From: Flavobacteriales bacterium UBA1531
GTDB taxonomy: Bacteria; Bacteroidota; Bacteroidia; Flavobacteriales_D; Sanyastnellaceae
Direction: 5' to 3'
Assembly: GCA_002323795.1 (NCBI GenBank)
Contig: DCPZ01000108.1
Coordinates: forward strand, 1-23,162
Length of the DNA: 23,162 nt
This document shows, one piece after another, positions 6,927-14,643 of this stretch. The position numbers and the translations under genes are program-made. Below the pieces are notes generated by a model that was not told where the DNA came from, made no database searches, and was given only the letters and a program-made list of their open reading frames with translations. The number at the start of each line of letters is the position of its first letter. Position 1 is the first letter of the stretch.

Positions 6927-7427
6927 ATGGCGACGGAAACAAACCAAGCTTGGGTGCAAATCGGGGAACAACGCCTTCCGCAACTGAACCTTCCCCCCTT
7001 TGCTGCGAATTGTAGAACATCGGACAAGCGAAATAAAATCAAATGTCTGAGTCGTAAAAAATTTGTCGCACTCGAACCTGAAGAATGGGTCCGCCAGCAT
7101 TGGTTGCATCACCTGTCGCAAGCATTGAACTATCCACTTGGTCTTATATCCGTGGAGCACCCGCTAAACCTGAACGGCATGACCCGGCGAGCAGATATCA
7201 TCTGCCACGATCGTCAAGGTCAAGCCCTTCTCATGGTGGAGTGCAAACGGCACGATGTGCCTTTAAGTAAAGCGGTGCTGGATCAAATTCTGCGCTATCA
7301 CCTGGCACTTAAAACCCCGACAATTCTCATTTCGAACGGAATGCAGCACCAAGCATTTTCCGCCGGAACCAACGGATTCGAAGCATTGGATTTCTTGCCC
7401 CTTTACCCGAAAAACGCCGAGAAATAG
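6927..7427 (+). CDS. Stand-alone HsdR N-terminal-domain (PD-(D/E)XK nuclease-like) protein
   Basis: The product has 166 residues and corresponds to the 'type I restriction enzyme R protein N-terminal' domain (HSDR_N_2 type) seen as a separate protein in many Bacteroidota. The nuclease core is visible: Glu77 (ISVEHP), Asp90 (TRRADII), Glu105-Cys-Lys107 (VECKR) and QILRY (120-124), matching the D...ExK and QxxxY motifs of RecB-like PD-(D/E)XK folds. There is no helicase domain and no hsdM or hsdS nearby, so this is not a type I restriction system. It is divergent from holA, with 61 bp between starts, which hints at a role in DNA replication or repair, but that is inference. After the stop a weak AGCC/GGCT hairpin (7426-7440) is too short to call a terminator. 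Confidence 0.85.
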   Translation: MATETNQAWVQIGEQRLPQLNLPPFAANCRTSDKRNKIKCLSRKKFVALEPEEWVRQHWLHHLSQALNYPLGLISVEHPLNLNGMTRRADIICHDRQGQALLMVECKRHDVPLSKAVLDQILRYHLALKTPTILISNGMQHQAFSAGTNGFEALDFLPLYPKNAEK

Positions 7428-7507
7428 CCGATTCAAGGCTCTTCCTTTCGCAGGACAAAGGGCATTGACCTATTTTCGCACTCAAGAATCGTCTGAAAAC
7501 CATTTGA

Positions 7508-8107
7508 ATGATCATTCAAGAAATCATCGCCATTGCCGGCAAACCGGGTCTGTTTCGCATCGTTGTGACCAACCGGAACAACTTAATTGTCGAGTCAATG
7601 CTCGATAAGAAACGTATAAGTATCCCAGGAACAAGCCGCATTAGCAGCCTAGCCGACATCACCATGTTCACCACCGGTGAAGACCTTTTATTGATGGAAG
7701 TTCTCAATCGGATGAATGAGCACATTGGTGACTCAGACATACCAGACGTCAAGGGTGATGCCTCAGCAACCAAGTCATTCGTTGACAGTGTCATTCCAGA
7801 ATTGGACCACGGCCGTGTTTATAATTCGGACTTGAAAAAGTTGGTGCAATGGTTCGGTATTTTAAAAGGGAATGATTGCTTCCCGCTTGAAAGCCAAAAA
7901 GACGGGGAGGATTCGATGGAAGAGGCCTCTGGGCAAGAATCTTCTGGCGCGGAAAAAGAAACGAAAGCGAAGAAGACTCCAGCCAAGAAATCCGGAGCCA
8001 AAAAAGCCCCTGCTAAAAAGGCAGTAACCCAGAAAACTGCGGCTCCGAAAGCTGCAGCCAAGAAGAGCACGGTAAAAAAGTCTCCCGCGAGCAAAGCCAA
8101 AAAATAA
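7508..8107 (+). CDS. DUF5606 protein with an H1-like Lys/Ala tail
   Basis: The product has 199 residues. Residues 1-125 match the DUF5606 family of Bacteroidota: IIAIAGKPGLFRIV (6-19), VESMLDKKRISIP (28-40), a short ITMFTTGEDLLLMEV segment (51-65), and HGRVYNSDLKKLVQWFGIL (101-119) closing the domain. An acidic Ser/Glu linker (about 132-150) leads into a highly basic tail (151-199) built from AKK, PAKK and AAKK repeats like histone H1, which suggests nucleic-acid contact. The domain's function is unknown. It is followed 13 nt later by the hydroxyacyl-CoA dehydrogenase and may share its transcript. A TATTTTCG element (7471-7478) upstream is a weak -7 candidate. Confidence 0.82.
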   Translation: MIIQEIIAIAGKPGLFRIVVTNRNNLIVESMLDKKRISIPGTSRISSLADITMFTTGEDLLLMEVLNRMNEHIGDSDIPDVKGDASATKSFVDSVIPELDHGRVYNSDLKKLVQWFGILKGNDCFPLESQKDGEDSMEEASGQESSGAEKETKAKKTPAKKSGAKKAPAKKAVTQKTAAPKAAAKKSTVKKSPASKAKK

Positions 8108-8120
8108 ATTCCTCTCCTTC

Positions 8121-9008
8121 ATGAAAAACATTGCCGTCATTGGAGCAGGAACTATGGGCAATGGCATTGCTCACGTTTTCGCTCATTCTGGATTTGAAGT
8201 GACCCTCATAGACGTTCAGGATTCTGCACTTGAACGCGCTTTGGGCACCATTGGAAAAAACCTTGATCGGCTGATCAAAAAGGAGAAGATTTCAGAGGCA
8301 GATAAAGCAGCCACGCTCAATCGAATCGTTACTTCTACAGACATTGCATCTGGGGTAGTCAATGCAGATTTAGCGATCGAAGCCGCAACCGAACGCACAG
8401 ATCTAAAACTTCGGATATTCCAACAGCTGGATGCTGCAGCTCCTAGTGACTGCATATTAGCCTCCAACACTTCTTCGATTTCGATCACCAAAATCGCCGC
8501 TGCAACGAATCGGCCCGGCCAGGTAATCGGCATGCACTTCATGAATCCTGTGCCCATCATGAAACTCGTGGAGGTGATTCGCGGATTCTCCACCACCGAT
8601 GCAACGTGCGCCGCGGTGATGACCCTCTCGCAGCAGCTGGGAAAAATTCCTGTGGAAGTCAACGATTATCCTGGTTTTGTTGCCAATCGGATTTTGATGC
8701 CGATGATCAACGAAGCCATCATCACTTTGCATGAAGGCGTGGCAGAAGTAGAGGCCATTGATACAGTAATGAAACTGGGCATGGCTCATCCGATGGGTCC
8801 ATTGCAACTGGCCGATTTCATTGGTCTCGATGTTTGCCTCAGCATTTTGGAAGTGCTCCATAACGGCTTAGGCAATCCGAAGTATGCCCCTTGCCCTTTG
8901 TTGGTTAATATGGTGACCGCTGGACACTTGGGAGCCAAAAGTGGTCAGGGATTTTACATCCACACACCTGGCAGCAAGGAATTGGCGGTTTCGCCATTTT
9001 TCGCATAA
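8121..9008 (+). CDS. hbd: 3-hydroxyacyl-CoA (3-hydroxybutyryl-CoA) dehydrogenase
   Basis: The product is a cytoplasmic NAD-dependent enzyme of 295 residues, the normal size of the single-domain Hbd/PaaH type. It interconverts 3-hydroxyacyl-CoA and 3-ketoacyl-CoA. The Rossmann motif GAGTMGNG (8-15) is followed by an acidic strand end, Asp31, favouring NAD over NADP. ASNTSS (114-119) and the GMHFMNP loop with His139, followed 12 residues later by Glu151, reproduce the family's catalytic His-Glu pair. GFVANR (185-190) supplies the conserved Asn. The C-terminal KSGQGFY motif (273-279) is also standard. With fadD downstream it fits fatty-acid oxidation, although butyrate-type or phenylacetate pathways cannot be excluded. 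It starts 13 nt after DUF5606 and abuts the ion-channel gene. Confidence 0.93.
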   Translation: MKNIAVIGAGTMGNGIAHVFAHSGFEVTLIDVQDSALERALGTIGKNLDRLIKKEKISEADKAATLNRIVTSTDIASGVVNADLAIEAATERTDLKLRIFQQLDAAAPSDCILASNTSSISITKIAAATNRPGQVIGMHFMNPVPIMKLVEVIRGFSTTDATCAAVMTLSQQLGKIPVEVNDYPGFVANRILMPMINEAIITLHEGVAEVEAIDTVMKLGMAHPMGPLQLADFIGLDVCLSILEVLHNGLGNPKYAPCPLLVNMVTAGHLGAKSGQGFYIHTPGSKELAVSPFFA

Positions 9009-9026
9009 TTGAACGATATTGAGGAC

Positions 9027-9845
9027 ATGAAATCCTCACGGAACCGGCTTCACGAAATCATTTTTGAAGCGGATACTCCCGCTGGCAAGGCCTTTGATGT
9101 GGCCCTTTTGTGGCTCATTGTACTCAGTGTATTGACAGTCGTTGCAGAGTCAGTCCCTGAATGGGGAGCGACTTACCGCCGAGAATTCGAACTTATTGAG
9201 TGGGGGTTTACAGTCCTGTTCACCTTGGAATATGTCCTGCGCTTGGCGGTGGTTAAAAAGCCTTGGCACTACGCCCGAAGCTTTTTCGGATTGGTCGACT
9301 TATTGGCCATTCTCCCCACGTTCATTGCGCTTATCGTTCCAGGGTCAAGCAGCCTGCGAATCATTCGCATTCTCAGAGTGCTCAGGGTATTCCGAGTGCT
9401 CAAGCTGGTGGGATTCATTGCCGAAGCCAAGCAACTTCAATCTGCGCTTCGCGCGAGTCGGCGTCGCATCATTGTTTTTCTGAGTGCCGTGCTAGCCCTG
9501 GTGACCATCTTAGGCACACTGATGTATCTCGTGGAAGATGAACAAGCCGGATTCTCGAGCATACCTCGCAGTATTTACTGGGCTATTGTAACCGTAACAA
9601 CTGTCGGATATGGAGACATCGCCCCTCGAACTGTTGCTGGGCAGGTGATTGCTTCGGTCATGATGATCATCGGATACGCCATCATTGCCGTGCCCTCAGG
9701 TTTGGTTGGGGTTGAAATGATCCGAGGCAATATGCTCAAAACGGAAAATGCACGAAGCACATCCACTCAAGCATGCCCAAGTTGCGGAAAAGACGGACAC
9801 GATTCCGATGCGCTGCACTGCAAATATTGCGGACATCGCATGTGA
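9027..9845 (+). CDS. Voltage-gated-type potassium/ion channel with C-terminal zinc ribbon
   Basis: This is a six-helix ion channel of the Kv-like 'ion transporter' family, 272 residues. S1 lies near 24-40 and S4 carries regularly spaced charges (Arg111, 114, 117, 120, 123 and Lys126). The pore loop has the K+ selectivity filter TTVGYGD (191-197), then S6 with AVPSG (221-225). The C-terminal 25 residues hold CPSC (250-253) and CKYC (265-268), a four-cysteine zinc-ribbon pattern. A TTG start at 9009, directly after the hbd stop, would add six residues. I prefer the ATG at 9027 because a GAGGAC sequence precedes it and the extra residues are not hydrophobic or conserved. K+ selectivity is inferred from the filter. 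Confidence 0.9.
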   Translation: MKSSRNRLHEIIFEADTPAGKAFDVALLWLIVLSVLTVVAESVPEWGATYRREFELIEWGFTVLFTLEYVLRLAVVKKPWHYARSFFGLVDLLAILPTFIALIVPGSSSLRIIRILRVLRVFRVLKLVGFIAEAKQLQSALRASRRRIIVFLSAVLALVTILGTLMYLVEDEQAGFSSIPRSIYWAIVTVTTVGYGDIAPRTVAGQVIASVMMIIGYAIIAVPSGLVGVEMIRGNMLKTENARSTSTQACPSCGKDGHDSDALHCKYCGHRM

Positions 9846-9891
9846 TTCCACTTGCTATTATTTTGTGATTCACTAAATTGCCACAGTGAGT

Positions 9892-9910
9892 CAATCTAAA
9901 GCATAGATTG
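9892..9910. promoter_or_regulatory. 19-bp palindrome upstream of fadD (possible operator)
   Basis: CAATCTA (9892-9898) and TAGATTG (9904-9910) are perfect inverted repeats around AAGCA, in the 93-bp gap before fadD. No T-run follows, so it is not a terminator. A TTG at 9878-9880 and TAGATTGT at 9904 could form a poor promoter overlapping it. A dimeric repressor site is one reading, but no cognate regulator is encoded nearby. Confidence 0.35.
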
Positions 9911-9938
9911 TGCACACCCCGAATCAAACGATCACAAC

Positions 9939-11717
9939 ATGCAACAAGCCACGCGCCTATTTGATTTCCCACGCTTCCAGCTCAAAAACAACCCTCTGGA
10001 TTTGATGATGTCCATGCCGAACAACGGCGACCGAATCAATTATTCTACGGAGACATTCATCGAGGCGGTCGACCACGTTGGGCGCGGACTGATCGCCATG
10101 GGCCTTAAACCAGGTGAGAAAGTAGCATTGATTTCGCACAATAACCGCTGCGAATGGAACATCATGGATCACGGAATCATGTCGGCAGGTGGCATCAACG
10201 TTCCGATTTATCCGACCATGACAGAGGCTGATTACGAATACATCCTCAACCACAGCGAAAGCAAGTACTGCGCTGTCAGTAACCAAGAGTTGTATGATAA
10301 GGTAATGTCAATCAAGGATAAGGTGCCCAAGTTGCAAGGTGTTTTCGTATTCGAGCGCAACGCCAATGGAACGCACTGGTCCGCGATCACCGAGGCGGGG
10401 AGTGATGCGCAACAGGCTGAATTGGAGAATCGCATGGACAGCGTGAAACCAGAAGATCTTGCAACGATCATTTACACTTCTGGAACCACCGGAACCCCCA
10501 AAGGCGTCATGCTAAGCCACCAAAATATTGTACAAAATATCTTACACAGTATTCCTCGGATCCCTCCTGTTTTGTTGAATCAAGAGTACCGTGTTTTGAG
10601 CTTCTTGCCGGTATGCCACATCTTCGAACGCATGCTGCACTATTTGTACATGCACATCGGCGCCAAAATCTATTTTGCCGAAAGCTTGGAAACCATCAAA
10701 GAAGATTTGGGATTTGCACAACCCACTGTTTTTACTGCTGTTCCTCGTTTATTGGAAAAATTCTACGACGGCATCGTGCAAAAAGGTCGTGCCGCGGGAG
10801 GTGTCAAGGCATCGATTTTCAACTGGGCACTGGGATTGGCACTCGAATGGGAGCCAGACGGTCAAAATGGTCCATTCTACGAATGGAAATTGGGCATTGC
10901 ACGAAAGCTCGTGTTCAGCAAAGTCAAAACGGCTCTCGGCTTGGATAACATCCGAGCAGTTGCTTGTGGTTCGGCGGCTCTCGCTCCAAGACTTGCCCGC
11001 TTTTTCAATGCCGCTGGGATCCCGGTCTATGAGGGCTACGGCTTGACTGAAACCAGTCCCGTAGTGACCGTTAACTCCGATGTTGAACCCGGATTGATGC
11101 GCATTGGATATGTCGGAAAACTGATCGAAGGCGTTGAAGTAAAATTCGCCGATGACGGCGAAATCATGGTCAAAGGTCATAACATCATGATGGGCTATTA
11201 CAAGGAACCCGAAAAGACCGCAGAAGTAATGACAGACGATTGGTTCCACACAGGCGACATCGGCATATTTGACAATGGTTTCCTGAAAATTACTGATCGC
11301 AAGAAGGAAATGTTCAAGACTTCTGGCGGTAAATATGTTGCACCACAGTTATTGGAAAACGCCTTGAAAGCCTCTCTGTTCATCGAGCAAGTGATGGTCG
11401 TGGGTGATGGACAAAAGTTCCCTGGTGCAATTGTAGTGCCCAACGCAGAAGCCATTGAAGAATGGTGCAAGCGCAAAAACCACCCGTTCCCTGGGATGGA
11501 GGGCATTCGAAACGACCAACGCATTGCTGATCGCATTCAAAAAGACGTGGACCACTTGATGGAGCCATTTGCCAAATGGGAAAGGATAAAAGCCATTCGG
11601 ATTTTGCCTCAGATGTTTAGCATTGAAAACGGAGAATTGACTCCAACATTAAAATTGAAGCGCAAGCCGATTGCAGCGCATTACCAAGCTGATATTGATT
11701 CGCTGTATGCGCAATAA
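9939..11717 (+). CDS. fadD: Long-chain-fatty-acid--CoA ligase (AMP-forming)
   Basis: The enzyme activates fatty acids with ATP and CoA through an acyl-adenylate. It has 592 residues, typical for the Bacteroidota long-chain ligases. The ANL-superfamily motifs appear in order: YTSGTTGTPKG (179-189, phosphate loop), EGYGLTETSP (365-374, adenine-binding and catalytic Thr-Glu), WFHTGD (435-440), and DRKKEMFKTSGGKYVAP (453-469, hinge plus fatty-acyl signature). The C-terminal ELTPTLKLKRK holds the expected catalytic lysine. It is probably cytoplasmic or membrane-associated. It follows the channel gene by 93 bp, with a palindrome between, and precedes the PAP2 gene by 24 bp. Chain-length preference cannot be read from the sequence. 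Confidence 0.93.
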   Translation: MQQATRLFDFPRFQLKNNPLDLMMSMPNNGDRINYSTETFIEAVDHVGRGLIAMGLKPGEKVALISHNNRCEWNIMDHGIMSAGGINVPIYPTMTEADYEYILNHSESKYCAVSNQELYDKVMSIKDKVPKLQGVFVFERNANGTHWSAITEAGSDAQQAELENRMDSVKPEDLATIIYTSGTTGTPKGVMLSHQNIVQNILHSIPRIPPVLLNQEYRVLSFLPVCHIFERMLHYLYMHIGAKIYFAESLETIKEDLGFAQPTVFTAVPRLLEKFYDGIVQKGRAAGGVKASIFNWALGLALEWEPDGQNGPFYEWKLGIARKLVFSKVKTALGLDNIRAVACGSAALAPRLARFFNAAGIPVYEGYGLTETSPVVTVNSDVEPGLMRIGYVGKLIEGVEVKFADDGEIMVKGHNIMMGYYKEPEKTAEVMTDDWFHTGDIGIFDNGFLKITDRKKEMFKTSGGKYVAPQLLENALKASLFIEQVMVVGDGQKFPGAIVVPNAEAIEEWCKRKNHPFPGMEGIRNDQRIADRIQKDVDHLMEPFAKWERIKAIRILPQMFSIENGELTPTLKLKRKPIAAHYQADIDSLYAQ

Positions 11718-11741
11718 TCCCTGCCAACGGGCATAATAAAA

Positions 11742-12335
11742 ATGGAAGAATTCCTCATCAACCTCGATTTCGGGCTCTTCAAGATTCTCAATGCCCACTG
11801 GCCGGGTGGTGACCAAATAATGTGGGCTGTCTCAGGAACATGGTGGTGGGCACCATTGTACGCCTTGCTGCTTTGGGAAATTTGGAAAGTCTCAAACAAA
11901 GAATGGGATCGAATGGTGGTTCGTGTACTGTTGCTTGCCTTGTGCATTGCAGGGACCGACATACTCTCAGCACGTGTGATCAAGCCTGCGGTTCAACGCT
12001 TCCGACCTTCACACTCCATCGAATTAAAAGGCGATGTCAACTTGGTAATCCCCCCGGGCCGAACAGAGCCTTACATCGGAGGTCGATTTGGATTTGTGAG
12101 CTCGCACGCAGCCAACTGCACGGGAGCTGCTGTTTTTGTTGGATTGGTGCTCGGCGGTGGATCTTGGCTTTGGATTCTTTTGGGTTGGGCCCTGTTGGTT
12201 GGTTACAGTCGCATTTACCTCGGAGTCCACTTCCCTTTGGACATTCTAGGTGGCAGTATACTCGGGGGGTTCATCGGTTATTTGCTGTGGCGCGTCCAAC
12301 ATAAAATGGTGGGTAACCCCGTCAATGCATCATGA
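11742..12335 (+). CDS. PAP2-family membrane phosphatase
   Basis: The product is an integral membrane protein of 197 residues with about five hydrophobic helices. All three parts of the PAP2 active site are present: K81-x6-R88-P89, a variant second motif SSH (120-122, the His being the acid/base) and S156-R157-x5-H163-x3-D167, where His163 is the nucleophile. Enzymes of this type dephosphorylate phosphatidic acid, phosphatidylglycerophosphate or undecaprenyl diphosphate; the sequence does not say which. The usual PSGH is VSSH here, a tolerated change. It overlaps the downstream fluoride channel gene by ATGA, implying translational coupling. Confidence 0.9.
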   Translation: MEEFLINLDFGLFKILNAHWPGGDQIMWAVSGTWWWAPLYALLLWEIWKVSNKEWDRMVVRVLLLALCIAGTDILSARVIKPAVQRFRPSHSIELKGDVNLVIPPGRTEPYIGGRFGFVSSHAANCTGAAVFVGLVLGGGSWLWILLGWALLVGYSRIYLGVHFPLDILGGSILGGFIGYLLWRVQHKMVGNPVNAS

Positions 12336-12712
12336 ATTTTCTCGCTGTTTTCTTGGGCGGCGGATTGGGCAGTTTGGCGCGCTATTCGCTGGGGTTGGCT
12401 ATTAAAAGACTCGGATTCATGGCACCAATAGGCACCTTGGCTAGCAATATTTTGGCCACGGCCATGCTGCTCGGATTGATCGCCGCATATTCAAAGAGCC
12501 CCGAGGGTTCGACCAATATGAACACCTTTTACTTGCTTTGGACCGTTGGATTTTGCGGAGCATTCTCAACATTTTCGACGTTTGCAGCGGATACGATATC
12601 GCTCCACTCCTCTCATGGCTTGACATGGGCAATGGGCAACATTGCCGTCAATGTGACTTTTTGCATCGCTTTGGGCTGGTTGATCTGGTCGTCCATTGAG
12701 CAGGTCCATTGA
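12332..12712 (+). CDS. crcB: Fluoride ion channel FluC (CrcB)
   Basis: The product is a small four-helix dual-topology channel that lets fluoride leave the cytoplasm. It has 126 residues, normal for the family. GGGLGSLARY (9-18), GTLASNI (34-40, with the conserved pore Asn39) and GFCGAFSTFSTF (73-84, the Phe-box and Na+ site region) are all present. Its start overlaps the PAP2 stop by 4 nt. I do not see a fluoride riboswitch in the region upstream of this unit, so expression probably follows the upstream genes rather than fluoride directly. Confidence 0.95.
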   Translation: MNFLAVFLGGGLGSLARYSLGLAIKRLGFMAPIGTLASNILATAMLLGLIAAYSKSPEGSTNMNTFYLLWTVGFCGAFSTFSTFAADTISLHSSHGLTWAMGNIAVNVTFCIALGWLIWSSIEQVH

Positions 12713-12786
12713 GTCAGAAGTTTGAAGCGGTATCTTGAAGCGCTTGTACTGCGTAACTTTAAGACTTGAAATCAACACATCGATCA

Positions 12787-14643
12787 ATGAAATTGCATTT
12801 GCTGACCTGTCTCGTCGCTATCGCATCCCTCCAGGCTGTGGCACAGATTGGACTTCCACCCGCATCCCAAAATGCGAAAGGCGGACAAACAGTCAAGGGA
12901 AAGGCCAATGGTTACTCCGCGGAACAACTCGATCAAAAGGCTCGCGAAACCCTCGACAGCAAAAACCAGGCTGCTGAAAGAAATTCCACCAAACCCCCGA
13001 AAACTCGAATCACGACCAAAGGTGAAGGCGCAACATCATCCCGTCAAAGGCCAACCAATCTAGGTGAACACCCGAAGCTGATCGTCGGAATTACAGTGGA
13101 TCAAATGCGCATGGATTACCTCTATCGTTATTGGGATGATTTTGGCGATGGTGGATTCAAAAGACTCATCCAACAAGGTCTCGTTTGCGGAGATCACCAC
13201 TTCGGATATGCACCAACGTACACAGGTCCCGGACACGCCTCGATCTACACCGGCACCACACCAAGGCTGCACGGCGTAATCGCCAACGATTGGTACGATC
13301 GGAACAGTGGATCATCTGTGTATTGCGCGTATGACGAGAATGTCGAAACAGTGGGCTTGAAAAATGCCACTGCTCGGGACGGCAAAATGTCATCCCATCG
13401 TTTGAAATCGAGCACGCTTGGGGACGAAATGAAAATCGCCACCGGGATGAATGCAAAAGTAATCGCCATGAGCATCAAGGATCGTGGTGCTACTTTGCCC
13501 GGTGGACACCTTGCCGACGGAGCATATTGGTTTTATGGCAAAGACAAAGGACACTTCATCACCAGCAGCAAATACACTGATCAACTCCCGTCCTGGGTCA
13601 AAAAATTCAACAAACGTGGACACGCCGAACGCCATCTCAGAGCCGGTTGGCGAATCAAGCGAACCGAAAAAGATTTCGTCCAAGAATGGCCCGATAACAA
13701 TCCTTTCGAACAGCCATTTGAAGGAGGGGCAAATGCCACTTTCCCTTACGACCTGAAGTCCTTGAGCGAAGCAAATGGAGGATACGATATCTTGAAAAGC
13801 ACTCCGCACGGCAACACCTTGGTCATCGACCTAGCTGTTGAAGCTCTAACCGGAGAAGAACTGGGAGTAGACGGCATCACTGACCTCTTGGCCATCAGCC
13901 TTTCTTCAACCGACTACGTTGGTCATCAATTTGGAACAAATGCGTGGGAAACCATGGAGATTTACCTGCACTTGGATCGTCTATTGAAACAATTATTCAA
14001 CCAACTCGACACCAAAGTAGGCAATGGAAATTGGATGTGCTGGCTGACTGCAGATCATGGTGCGGCAACCCCACCTTCGTTGGCCAAATCAGTAGGTATG
14101 CCCGTGGATTATTGGAAGCCCGGAAATATGATTGAAGACGTCAAAGCCGATTTAAAATCCCAATACGGAGATGAGCAATGGATCTTGAGTTATTCCAATG
14201 ATCAATTCTTCTTCAATCGTCCTTTGATGCGTGAACGTGGAATCGATTTGGACGTAGCTCAACGAAGAATTCAATTACTCTGTCAGCAATACGAAGGTGT
14301 ATCCATGGTCATCACCGGCCATGATCTCACATCAGGCAACACATCCGGTGATCCGATCACAGAAAAAATCCGCAACGGTTGGTCCGCGAATGCCTCCGGG
14401 GATGTCATCGTTGTCATCCAACCCGGTTGGATCAAATACGGTTTGGCAGGCACGACACATGGCTCACCGTTTCCTTACGACACGCACGTTCCCTGCATCT
14501 TCTACGGGTGGCATGTGCCAAAAGGCATCACGTACGAGCGCACCTACATCCAAGACATCGCTCCTACCGTAGCAGCGTTGATTCACAGCCCCATGCCCAA
14601 TGCCTGCACCGGCAAACCGATCCAAGCCGTTTTGAAACAATGA
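12787..14643 (+). CDS. pafA: PafA-type alkaline phosphatase, secreted
   Basis: This is a periplasmic phosphomonoesterase of the alkaline phosphatase superfamily, 618 residues. Residues 1-20 form a signal peptide (start chosen at the ATG; a TTG at 12766 would add seven residues before it). A low-complexity linker fills about 21-92. The catalytic domain shows Asp105 (TVDQMR), nucleophile Thr146 (APTYTGPGHAS), Asn167 (ANDW), Lys231 and Arg233 (IKDRGA), Asp376 and His380 (STDYVGHQ), Asp423-His424 (TADHG) and His558 (GTTHG). Together these give the two-zinc site and the Lys/Arg phosphate clamp that mark PafA-type enzymes. It supplies phosphate from organic phosphoesters. The downstream M61 gene overlaps it by ATGA. 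TAACTTTA at 12754-12761 is a weak -7 candidate. Confidence 0.92.
   Translation: MKLHLLTCLVAIASLQAVAQIGLPPASQNAKGGQTVKGKANGYSAEQLDQKARETLDSKNQAAERNSTKPPKTRITTKGEGATSSRQRPTNLGEHPKLIVGITVDQMRMDYLYRYWDDFGDGGFKRLIQQGLVCGDHHFGYAPTYTGPGHASIYTGTTPRLHGVIANDWYDRNSGSSVYCAYDENVETVGLKNATARDGKMSSHRLKSSTLGDEMKIATGMNAKVIAMSIKDRGATLPGGHLADGAYWFYGKDKGHFITSSKYTDQLPSWVKKFNKRGHAERHLRAGWRIKRTEKDFVQEWPDNNPFEQPFEGGANATFPYDLKSLSEANGGYDILKSTPHGNTLVIDLAVEALTGEELGVDGITDLLAISLSSTDYVGHQFGTNAWETMEIYLHLDRLLKQLFNQLDTKVGNGNWMCWLTADHGAATPPSLAKSVGMPVDYWKPGNMIEDVKADLKSQYGDEQWILSYSNDQFFFNRPLMRERGIDLDVAQRRIQLLCQQYEGVSMVITGHDLTSGNTSGDPITEKIRNGWSANASGDVIVVIQPGWIKYGLAGTTHGSPFPYDTHVPCIFYGWHVPKGITYERTYIQDIAPTVAALIHSPMPNACTGKPIQAVLKQ

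Noticed and set aside
6866..7042. N-terminal extension of holA to 7042
   Set aside because: The extra 59 residues lack family similarity, overlap the divergent HsdR-N gene, and lie upstream of the TATATTCG element next to the ATG at 6865.
6927..7427. Type I restriction-modification system
   Set aside because: Only an HsdR N-terminal-like domain is present. There is no helicase motor, hsdM or hsdS.
7819..8167. Long minus-strand frames opposite the Lys/Ala tail of the DUF5606 protein
   Set aside because: They are hydrophobic or Phe/Arg-rich antisense readings of AAG/GCC repeats, typical shadows of a biased coding sequence.
11910..12332. Fluoride riboswitch upstream of crcB
   Set aside because: crcB overlaps the PAP2 gene and I see no crcB-motif-like structure in the short leader before the PAP2 gene. 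A covariance-model search would be decisive.
14379..14639. N-terminal extension of the M61 gene inside pafA
   Set aside because: The extension is an Arg/His-rich shadow of the pafA frame. The ATG at 14640, overlapping the pafA stop, gives a normal M61 N-terminus.
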